In this document: positions 7,669 to 13,687 of the stretch, one piece after another
Numbering within the stretch: position 1 is the first letter of the stretch
How the letters are laid out: every line of letters begins with the position of its first letter
From: Cloacimonetes bacterium UBA3900
GTDB lineage: Bacteria; Cloacimonadota; Cloacimonadia; Cloacimonadales; Cloacimonadaceae
Direction: 5' to 3'
Length of the DNA stretch: 13,687 bases
Assembly: GCA_002391675.1 (NCBI GenBank)
Contig: DGFM01000039.1
Coordinates: 38,163-51,849 of the forward strand
Program-made: the position numbers and the translations under genes
The notes under the pieces: generated by a model
The model's database searches: none
The model's input: only the letters and a program-made list of their open reading frames with translations
Told to the model about the DNA's origin: nothing

Positions 7669-8838
7669 ATGGATAACAAAGCTAAGAAACTATTAATTAT
7701 CACGGATATGTTCCCACGTCCGGAGAATCCAACTGATGGTGTATTTGTCTTGCATCAGGTGCAGGCCTTGACGGAGCACTATCAGGTGAGGGTATTTTCC
7801 TCCTGGTTCCCGGCAAAGGCCAAGGTCCAGGTGAGGCAACAGCCTGAATATGATGTGGTGCAGGTCTACTATCCCCAAAGCAGGATATTCTCCCCTTTCA
7901 CCTCATATTATTATTATAAATACGCACTGCCCAAGCTGAAAGAGGTTTTGGACAGCTTTGATCCGGATATCATCCACGTGCACGATTGCCGCCATATACC
8001 TGAGCTGCTGTGTATGCAGGACCTGCTGGGAAAGCACCCCGCCAGGAAGATACTCACCGTCCACAACATCAAGACACTTCCCGAAAGGACGGAGCGGCCC
8101 TGGCTCAAATCCATCTACCGGAATACCTTGCCCAAGGCGTATCGCATCTGGGATAAGGTGCTGTTTGTCAATCAGCGACTCCTCGAGCGGATGCGGGATA
8201 TCGTCCCATCCCACAAGAGCTTATACATAGGCAACGCCATCATCCCCACGCCAGAGTGCCCGGACGAATCCATCAGCCACATCAGGGAAAAGATAAAGAG
8301 CAAAAACTTCAACATCCTCTCTGTGGGTAACCTGGTGAATACCAAAGGCTTTGATATCCTGATCCAGGCATTTGCCCAGCTGCAGAGCCAATACAAGGAT
8401 ATATCTCTCACCATCATCGGCTCAGGCAAGATGCGTAAAAAGCTGACAAACCAGATCATTAGCCTGGGCTTGGAGGAGCAGATCAACATGATCCCGGCTC
8501 AGCCAAACGAGATAGTGCGCAACTGCTACAAATGCTTTGATCTCTTTGCTTTGCCCAGCTATAGCGAGACCTTTGGCATCGTGTATATAGAGGCCATGGA
8601 AGCTGGTTTGCCGGTGATCGGAGTGAGAGGGCAGGGCATAGATGGAGTGGTGCGGGACGGCGTGAACGGCCTTTTGTGCGAGCCCAGGAACGTGGCTGAT
8701 CTCGTCTCCAAAATCCGCTGGGTGATAAACAATCGTGACGCAGCCACCAAGCTTGCCTGCGCAGGTCAGATACACGTCAGAGAGCATTTTATGATGGATA
8801 AGTTCATCCCCAAGTTGATAGATATATATGAAAGCTGA
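7669..8838 (+). CDS. GT4-family glycosyltransferase
   Basis: This 389-residue GT-B fold retaining glycosyltransferase is the first gene of a four-gene operon. The N-terminal acceptor domain starts LLIITDMFPRPENPTDGVFVLHQVQAL, typical of GT4 enzymes, and HVHDCRHIPELL lies around 103-114. The donor-binding half has ILSVGNLVNTKGFDILIQAF (216-235), then SETFGIVYIEAMEAGLPVIG with the E-x7-E pair Glu300/Glu308, and GIDGVVRDGVNGLL (323-336). Length is normal and all expected motifs are intact. There is no signal peptide, so it is cytoplasmic or peripheral at the inner membrane. It should transfer a sugar from a nucleotide donor to a lipid-linked or glycan acceptor; neither sugar can be read from the sequence. 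GGGGA lies four bases before the ATG. The gene overlaps the next one by 11 bases. Confidence 0.9.
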   Translation: MDNKAKKLLIITDMFPRPENPTDGVFVLHQVQALTEHYQVRVFSSWFPAKAKVQVRQQPEYDVVQVYYPQSRIFSPFTSYYYYKYALPKLKEVLDSFDPDIIHVHDCRHIPELLCMQDLLGKHPARKILTVHNIKTLPERTERPWLKSIYRNTLPKAYRIWDKVLFVNQRLLERMRDIVPSHKSLYIGNAIIPTPECPDESISHIREKIKSKNFNILSVGNLVNTKGFDILIQAFAQLQSQYKDISLTIIGSGKMRKKLTNQIISLGLEEQINMIPAQPNEIVRNCYKCFDLFALPSYSETFGIVYIEAMEAGLPVIGVRGQGIDGVVRDGVNGLLCEPRNVADLVSKIRWVINNRDAATKLACAGQIHVREHFMMDKFIPKLIDIYES

Positions 8839-10099
8839 CAAGCGTATCTTGATGATCGTCAATGAGTTCCCACCCACAGGGGAGAGTGGCGTGCAAAGGC
8901 CGCTCAAGTTTTTGAAATACTTGGCGGCAGACGGCTGGCTCTGCCACGTTGTCACTCCTAAGCATCTGCCTAAAAGCGTGCAGGATGAGTCTTTATGTGC
9001 CGAAGTGCCCGCCTCTGCCATCATTCACAGGACGCCCAGCCTGGGCTTCAGAGCCAAGGCGGTAGACAAAGTTGCCGAGCTGCGCTTTCAAGGGAACCGG
9101 GGCAAGCTCAAAGCCACCTTCATGCGCTTTCTGATGACACTCAATCACATTATCTTTCCCATTGACAAGCAGATAGGTTGGGTGCCCTTTGCCTTTATCC
9201 ACAGTTGGTGGCTGATCAGAAAACACAGGATTCGCAACGTATACATCACCGCCTTTCCTTTTTCGGCTTTCCTGGTGGGCATTTTGCTCAAGAAGTGCTT
9301 TAAAGACCGCATTTTCTGGGTGGCAGACTACCGTGATGCCTGGCAGTTTCAGCCCATTCTTGAAGATGTCCTGCCTGCTTTCAGATGGAATATCATCCGC
9401 CATTGGGATAAAAAGGTGCTCGAATATTGCGATAGAGCCGTATTTGTAACCCCTGTCACACTCGACACTTACACCAAGCGTTACAGATGGCTGAAAGGCA
9501 GGGCCTGCTACATCACCAACGGCTATGACGAAGCGGACTTTCAGGATTTGAAGGCGGATCCCACCGCTTCGGATGCCATGTATTATATGGGCAAGCTATA
9601 CGATCTCGAGCGAGGCAGCATTTTGCCCCTTTTGAAAGTGATGAAGGAAAAGGAATTACAGCTTCCACTGATGCACGTGGGTACCATCGACAAGGCTACC
9701 CGGGCGGCCATCACCAAAGGCAGGTACGACTTTTATAGCTACCATGGCTATGTTTCTCATCAGAAAGCCCTGGAACTGGCTCTGGGCGCCAAGATCAACC
9801 TGCTTTTGATCAACGACGACAAAGAATCCGAGGCGGTCTACACCGGCAAGGTGTTTGAGCTGCTCAGGTCTCAGAGGCCCATCCTGGCTTTGGGCCCACG
9901 CCGTGGCGTGATCAAAGACCTGATAGAATCTACTCACAGCGGCGAATATGCTCATTTAAGCAACCCCGGGCAGATAGAGACTGCGCTCAGGAAGTTATTG
10001 GCAGCGCCGGAAAGCTATAGCTGCGATTTGAGCGAGATCCGGCAATACGAAAGGCAACACTTAACCAAGCGATTGGCAGAACTCTATGAAAGACATTAA
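8828..10099 (+). CDS. GT4-like glycosyltransferase
   Basis: This 423-residue GT-B type glycosyltransferase belongs to the divergent group often annotated in polysaccharide clusters. The N-terminus RILMIVNEFPPTGESGVQRPLKFLKYLAADGW carries the glycine-containing acceptor-domain loop. WVADYRDAWQFQP (164-176) is a hallmark of this group. Towards the C-terminus, YTGKVFELLRSQRPILALGP (338-357) replaces the usual E-x7-E segment. Glu343 in KVFEL is the likely equivalent of the second glutamate. The hydrophobic stretch at about 139-156 is probably part of the fold rather than a membrane span. The start codon lies 11 bases inside the preceding gene and has no strong ribosome-binding site, which suggests translational coupling. 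It overlaps the next gene by 14 bases. Donor and acceptor are unknown. Confidence 0.85.
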   Translation: MKADKRILMIVNEFPPTGESGVQRPLKFLKYLAADGWLCHVVTPKHLPKSVQDESLCAEVPASAIIHRTPSLGFRAKAVDKVAELRFQGNRGKLKATFMRFLMTLNHIIFPIDKQIGWVPFAFIHSWWLIRKHRIRNVYITAFPFSAFLVGILLKKCFKDRIFWVADYRDAWQFQPILEDVLPAFRWNIIRHWDKKVLEYCDRAVFVTPVTLDTYTKRYRWLKGRACYITNGYDEADFQDLKADPTASDAMYYMGKLYDLERGSILPLLKVMKEKELQLPLMHVGTIDKATRAAITKGRYDFYSYHGYVSHQKALELALGAKINLLLINDDKESEAVYTGKVFELLRSQRPILALGPRRGVIKDLIESTHSGEYAHLSNPGQIETALRKLLAAPESYSCDLSEIRQYERQHLTKRLAELYERH

Positions 10100-11171
10100 G
10101 ATAAACAACCGTGGCAAAATCCTGTTGATGTATCTGACCTGGTTTTTTTGGAAGGTCAGACAGGCTTTTACACATATAACCGACAAGGAGCCCAAAAGAG
10201 TTTGCGTTCTCTATCTGAGCGGATTGGGCGACATCGTTTGTGACACCCTGTATTTTGAGACCCTGCGGGAGAAGTGGCCCAAAGCCAAGCTCAGTGCTTG
10301 TTTCCCCGCCGCTTTCTGTGATGTGCAGAAGGAATTCTTTGCCTTTGACCACTACATCCCGCATCATAGCTCCTGGCTCACACTGAAGCGGCTTTGGAGC
10401 CTAAAGGCCGACCTCATCATCCTTCCCGGATGGCTGATGCGCAACTCTCTTTTGGCCATCTTTTCCAATGCCAAAGCCATTATCGGCTATGTGAACGACC
10501 TCAGCTTCAGCAATCGCTACCTCAACAGCTTTACGCTCGAACTGGCAGGAATACAGGCCAAACGCTGTGTTCAGGATATGCGCAGCTGCCATCTGGCGCA
10601 AAGACCCATGGCCATCTCAGTGGCATTGGGCCTCAGGACTTACGACATCGAAAACCTGGAAATCCCCAGGATGAAAGAATATCTAAACCATGCCGTCTTT
10701 CACGCCGGGGCACGTTTTGAAGGCAGGCGTTACAGCGAGGAATCTTTTGCCCGGGTAGCCGAATATCTGATAGATCAAGGCTGGGTTCACACCGTATATC
10801 TGATTGGTGGCACTGAGGATAGGCCGATAAACCTGCGCATCAAGAGCCACAGTAATCTCAGGACCATCGTGGATAAATCCGGAATTTCACTGCGCCAGAG
10901 CTTCGAGCTCATCCGCACGGCAAAGGTATTTGTGGGTAACGACTCAGGCCCCATGCACTTAGCTGCCTTATCCGGAGTGCCTACCCTGGGCCTGATGGGG
11001 CCAAACTTCCCTCATATCAGCGGGCCCTTGGGCAAGCAAAGCAGATATCTCTTTCATGAATTTGAATGCAGCGGCTGCAACCAGAGGGATTGCGACTATA
11101 ACTATCGTTGCATCAAGGCGATAACCACTCAGGAAGTGCTGGAAACCTTGGATGAAATGATAAAGGACTAA
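10086..11171 (+). CDS. GT9-family (heptosyltransferase-like) glycosyltransferase
   Basis: This 361-residue protein belongs to family GT9, which includes the ADP-heptose:LPS heptosyltransferases. An N-terminal amphipathic or hydrophobic stretch (about 12-28, LLMYLTWFFWKVRQAF) may tether it to the inner membrane. VLYLSGLGDIVCDTLYFETLREKWP (41-65) holds the family GLGD loop. FVGNDSGPMHLAALSGVPTLGLMGP (282-306) is the nucleotide-sugar binding signature. A C-terminal cysteine set, Cys328, 331, 336 and 342 (C-x2-C-x4-C-x5-C), precedes the last helix, a pattern found in many GT9 proteins. Calling the donor ADP-heptose would be speculative, because GT9 enzymes also use other donors. The start overlaps the preceding gene by 14 bases without a clear ribosome-binding site, so coupled translation is likely. 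The stop is TAA, one base before the next ATG. Confidence 0.88.
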   Translation: MKDIKINNRGKILLMYLTWFFWKVRQAFTHITDKEPKRVCVLYLSGLGDIVCDTLYFETLREKWPKAKLSACFPAAFCDVQKEFFAFDHYIPHHSSWLTLKRLWSLKADLIILPGWLMRNSLLAIFSNAKAIIGYVNDLSFSNRYLNSFTLELAGIQAKRCVQDMRSCHLAQRPMAISVALGLRTYDIENLEIPRMKEYLNHAVFHAGARFEGRRYSEESFARVAEYLIDQGWVHTVYLIGGTEDRPINLRIKSHSNLRTIVDKSGISLRQSFELIRTAKVFVGNDSGPMHLAALSGVPTLGLMGPNFPHISGPLGKQSRYLFHEFECSGCNQRDCDYNYRCIKAITTQEVLETLDEMIKD

Positions 11172-11172
11172 G

Positions 11173-12336
11173 ATGAAGAAGAAAAAGATACGCATCCTCA
11201 ATATTATCACCAGGTTAAGCATCGGCGGTGTATCCAAACACGTATTTATCCTCACCCGGCTTTTCAACGAAGCCCCCTATCGCAGCATCATCGCGAGCGG
11301 GCGCTGTGAAAGCCATGAAAAGGACCTGTTTGCCCAGGCAAAGGACTATGAGCTGGAAGTGATCTATGTGCCTGAGATGGAACGATCTATCAATCTAATC
11401 AAAGACCTGGTATCGGTCTTTAAACTATACAAAGTCATCAAGCGGCTGGCTCCGGACGTGGTGCACACGCACACCGCCAAGGCAGGATTTGGCGGCAGGA
11501 TAGCAGCCAAACTTGCCGGAGTCAAGACCATCATCCACACCTTCCACGGCAACAACTTTCAGGGCTATTTTGGCTTTTTAATGAGTCAGGTATCAATCAA
11601 CGTCGAAAGAGCCCTGGCACTGCTCAGCACTCGCATTATCGCCATCAGCACTCAGCAAAAGGACGAGCTGATCAAATATAAGATCTGTCCGGAGCGCAAG
11701 ATAAGTCTCATCCCCTTAGGCTTTGATTTTGAAGAGTTTACCTACCAAGAGAGCGACATAGGCGGCTTTAAGAAAAGATACAATATCCCGCCCGAAAACA
11801 AGCTGGTAGGATTTGTGGGCAGGCTGACCGCCATCAAGAACCCCGATGCCTTCATCGACATAGCTGCCAAAGTCTTGGAGCAAAGGCAGGACGTGACTTT
11901 CGCCTTCGTGGGTGATGGAGACCTCACGCCGCATCTGAAGCGCAAAGTGGCGCAAAGAGGCTTGCAAGACAGGGTCATCTTCACCGGCTATCTCACCGAG
12001 CTGAATCCGCTCTACGCCGATCTGGACGCAACTGTGCTCACCTCCACCAATGAAGGTACGCCGGTTGTGATTATCGAAGCGATGGTCAATCGCGTGTTGG
12101 TGCTTTCCACCAGCGTTGGCGGGGTGCCCAACATGATCCAGGACAAGGTAAGCGGCTATCTATTTGATGGCGTTGACATTAATGGCTACGCCCAGAGGCT
12201 GCTCCACAGCTTCGATCATCCTGAAGAAGTGCAGCCCATTTTGGATAGAGCCGGAGCTGATGTGGTCACAAAGTATGGAGCCGAGCGCCTGCGACAGGAC
12301 TTTGTAAAGCTGTTTAAAGAGCTGCGTATCAGGTAG
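11173..12336 (+). CDS. GT4-family glycosyltransferase
   Basis: This 387-residue GT4-family GT-B glycosyltransferase is the last gene of the operon. The N-terminal domain has RILNIITRLSIGGVSKHVFILT with the glycine loop at 18-24, then VHTHTAKAGFGGRIAAKLAG (97-116) and HTFHGNNFQGYF (122-133), a set typical of polysaccharide GT4 enzymes. The C-terminal domain has VGFVGRLTAIKNPDAFIDIA (212-231), FVGDGD (245-250) and STNEGTPVVIIEAM with the E-x7-E pair Glu294/Glu302. It looks complete. It begins one base after the preceding stop (TAA-G-ATG) and should be read by the same ribosomes. It ends 21 bases before the stop codon of the convergent isomerase gene. Substrates are unknown. Confidence 0.9.
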   Translation: MKKKKIRILNIITRLSIGGVSKHVFILTRLFNEAPYRSIIASGRCESHEKDLFAQAKDYELEVIYVPEMERSINLIKDLVSVFKLYKVIKRLAPDVVHTHTAKAGFGGRIAAKLAGVKTIIHTFHGNNFQGYFGFLMSQVSINVERALALLSTRIIAISTQQKDELIKYKICPERKISLIPLGFDFEEFTYQESDIGGFKKRYNIPPENKLVGFVGRLTAIKNPDAFIDIAAKVLEQRQDVTFAFVGDGDLTPHLKRKVAQRGLQDRVIFTGYLTELNPLYADLDATVLTSTNEGTPVVIIEAMVNRVLVLSTSVGGVPNMIQDKVSGYLFDGVDINGYAQRLLHSFDHPEEVQPILDRAGADVVTKYGAERLRQDFVKLFKELRIR

Positions 12337-12339
12337 TTT

Positions 12340-12356
12340 GGCCTCATCTAAGAGCC
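12340..12356. terminator. Weak hairpin between convergent genes
   Basis: GGCCTC (12340-12345) and GAGCC (12352-12356) can pair with one bulge around the loop ATCTAA. This is the only structure in the 21-base convergent gap. No T-tract follows on either strand, so a terminator role is doubtful. Confidence 0.2.
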
Positions 12357-12357
12357 G

Positions 12358-13416
12358 CTACTTCACCAACACCCCTTTGATGCACCCGACTCCATATTGG
12401 AAGAGATAAGTCCCTGCTGCACAATCTCTTTGCAGGCTATCTTTACCATCCCAAAACAGCTCGCCCTTCACCAAGCCAAAATCTCGGACCAGCCTTCCTT
12501 TAAGATCGTATATCTTAAGGTGTTGTGGCTGAGAAGAATTTAGTTTGATGTCTGTGCCCACCTTAAAAGGATTGGGGTTTAAAGAGATGTTCTGAGCCAC
12601 TGGTAACACGTTGTCATCAATATCACTACCGGTGGAATTGATCTGCCAGGTGATGGTGTGAGCCCATTCCTCATTTTCCACCGTGCAGCTGAGGGTGTGA
12701 GTTCCAGCGGGAAAACTGTGGGTGAGCGCCAGATCGCCCACGCCCTGTGAGATGACCTCATCATCCAGCTTCCAAGTGTAGTTTACTTCATAATAACCGC
12801 TGTAAGCCACCACCATAAAGACCACCTCGTCAGTGGAATTGCACTCCACCGTTTCGTCATTTGGGGGCAGGATGTCGTCAATCATGAGGTCCAGCATTCT
12901 CAGCTCATTGATAGTGACGGGCGTGAGGGGCCTATCGTTATTTCCCACAGGTACTTGGCCAATGTCCAAGACCACGTCGAGATTTTCCACCACTTTGCCG
13001 AAAACAGAATAGTTTCCGTCCAAATGGGGCTGAGGTGCGAGGGTGATATATTATTGACTGCCGGCGGAATTGGGTGCGCTGGTCTTGGCCATCGCCAACA
13101 TCCCGGCACAGTCATGAATCAGGGAGGGATGATACTCATCGTTGATGGTGTAGCCGGGGCCTCCGGTTCCCGTGCCATTGGGGCAGCCATCTTGAATCAC
13201 AAAACCACGCACCACCCTGTGGAAGATCAATCCATTGTAGAAGTTACTGTTGGTGAGATCAATAAAGTTCCCGGCGGTGATGGGCATGAGATCATCGTAA
13301 ATCTCGGCGGTAAAAGAGCCCATGGATGTGTCCCAACGGGCAAAATGCAGGCCATAAACAGGTGCCAGAAGACACGCTACCACAATCATTAAGCAAGCTT
13401 TGCGCAGGTTGAACAT
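12358..13416 (-). pseudogene. Secreted cyclophilin-type prolyl isomerase with sorting domain, interrupted by in-frame TAA
   Basis: In full the gene is 353 codons including its final TAG. Codon 122 is TAA (13051-13053) and the frame is unchanged on both sides. Residues 1-22 form a signal peptide (MFNLRKACLMIVVACLLAPVYG). The cyclophilin domain follows: WDTSMGSFTAEIYDD, FYNGLIFHRVVRGFVIQDG with the catalytic Arg and Gln, then [31 protein letters not shown]. The stop replaces the aromatic residue after GSQ, next to the active site. After the domain come an Ig/PKD-like region ([13 protein letters not shown]...[10 protein letters not shown]) and a FlgD/Por-like sorting domain ([14 protein letters not shown]...[14 protein letters not shown]...GTYLFQYG). 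The start at 13416 is favoured over longer options by the signal peptide and a strong GAGGTGA just upstream. The stop could be a real mutation or a sequencing error. TAA ends other genes here, so recoding is unlikely. Confidence 0.85.
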
Positions 13417-13444
13417 AATCACCTCGTTATTGATTTTGAATGCA

Positions 13445-13472
13445 AGCCTAAAAAGCGCCCCATATTTGGCAA
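13445..13472 (-). promoter_or_regulatory. Possible promoter of the prolyl isomerase gene
   Basis: On the minus strand, TTGCCA (plus-strand 13467-13472) is followed after 16 bases by TAGGCT (13445-13450), about 30 bases before the ATG at 13416. The context TTGCCAAA...GCGCTTTTTA resembles the glycosyltransferase-operon promoter TTGACAAA...GCCTTTTTA. A strong ribosome-binding site GAGGTGA follows. The -10 match is poor. Confidence 0.3.
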
Positions 13473-13552
13473 GTGATTTGTTGTGAAATGGGTAAATTTG
13501 CGAATAGAAATCTTGACTCACCAAAACCAAAAACAGGCCTCCGTCAGGAAGA

Positions 13553-13656
13553 CCAATCTCCTACCAAAATAGTAGGCATTCATCATCGGACTCACGAACC
13601 CCAAAAGGCAGGGCTTTCTGAAATATTTGACTTGAGAGCTGGTTTTGCGAAAACAA
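13553..13656 (-). repeat. Composite three-part intergenic repeat, right copy (inverted)
   Basis: This is the inverted partner of 6-109. On the minus strand the order is box A (13656-13639, 18 of 18 identical), 5-nt spacer, box B (13633-13619, 15 of 15 identical), 42-nt spacer (13618-13577), hairpin CCTACTATTTTGGTAGG (13576-13560), one base, GATTGG (13558-13553). The element lies upstream of the prolyl isomerase gene and its hairpin end faces that gene. The variable 5-nt and 42-nt spacers differ in sequence but not in length, although GATGAATG before the hairpin resembles AAATGAATT in the left copy. The remainder of the 271-base gap holds only the possible promoter and no ORF that I would call. 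Confidence 0.85.
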
Positions 13657-13687
13657 TTTCGCCTTCTAAAATGTCGATTTCATGCGG

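Noticed and set aside
12358..13023. A separate gene starting at 13023 after the stop
   Set aside because: The apparent start is a TTG leucine codon inside the conserved [11 protein letters not shown] motif of the cyclophilin. It is the second half of the interrupted gene, not an independent protein.
13051..13053. Stop-codon recoding of the cyclophilin
   Set aside because: TAA is not used for selenocysteine or pyrrolysine, other genes here end in TAA, and no recoding structure was seen after it.
13417..13530. An N-terminal extension of the prolyl isomerase to 13530
   Set aside because: The extra 38 residues would precede a good signal peptide, and GAGGTGA lies just before the ATG at 13416. 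The extension is leader sequence.
1..13687. A composite transposon or genomic island bounded by the inverted repeats
   Set aside because: No transposase, integrase or tRNA target is present, and the flanks are too short to show a target duplication. It is kept only as one possible reading of the repeat.

Overview
The window reads as chromosomal DNA of a Gram-negative-type (diderm) bacterium. The best guess is the Fibrobacterota-Chlorobiota-Bacteroidota superphylum, possibly Cloacimonadota. The reasons are a secreted protein ending in a FlgD-like/Por-type C-terminal sorting domain (NPNPF...[11 protein letters not shown]...G.YLFQ), a DUF4175-type membrane coiled-coil protein, a lipoprotein and a GT9 heptosyltransferase-like enzyme. 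The taxonomic call is inference from protein style only. No rRNA, tRNA, CRISPR array, transposase or integrase was seen.

Layout from left to right. Positions 1-121 hold one copy of a composite repeat. Positions 122-7490 hold four minus-strand genes, read from right to left: a WlbA-like Gfo/Idh/MocA sugar-nucleotide dehydrogenase (7490-6462), a family 1 solute-binding lipoprotein with its own promoter-like site (6360-5092), a 1075-residue DUF4175-like protein (5061-1834) and a secreted TPR protein (1837-122). The last two overlap by ATGA. Positions 7491-7668 are a divergent control region with three dyads, a direct repeat and promoter-like boxes facing both ways. Positions 7669-12336 are a tight plus-strand operon of four glycosyltransferases (GT4, GT4-like, GT9, GT4) with overlaps of 11 and 14 bases and a 1-base gap. 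Convergent to it, 13416-12358 encodes a secreted cyclophilin-type prolyl isomerase with an Ig/PKD-like region and a C-terminal sorting domain. It is interrupted by one in-frame TAA. Positions 13417-13687 hold its promoter region and a second, inverted copy of the composite repeat.

How the genes fit together. The four glycosyltransferases and the divergent WlbA-like dehydrogenase look like part of a surface-glycan pathway (lipopolysaccharide, capsule or glycoprotein glycan) that uses an acetamido-uronic-acid type sugar. The other sugar-nucleotide enzymes, the flippase and the polymerase are not in the window. The solute-binding lipoprotein has no permease or ATPase beside it; it sits directly ahead of the DUF4175/TPR pair, whose function is unknown.

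The most unusual non-coding signal is the composite repeat. Two copies in inverted orientation, at the two ends of the window, share an identical 18-nt box, a 5-nt spacer, an identical 15-nt box, a 42-nt spacer of exactly conserved length, a 17-nt hairpin, then one base and GATTGG. The next most notable signal is the nonsense codon in the cyclophilin active-site motif.
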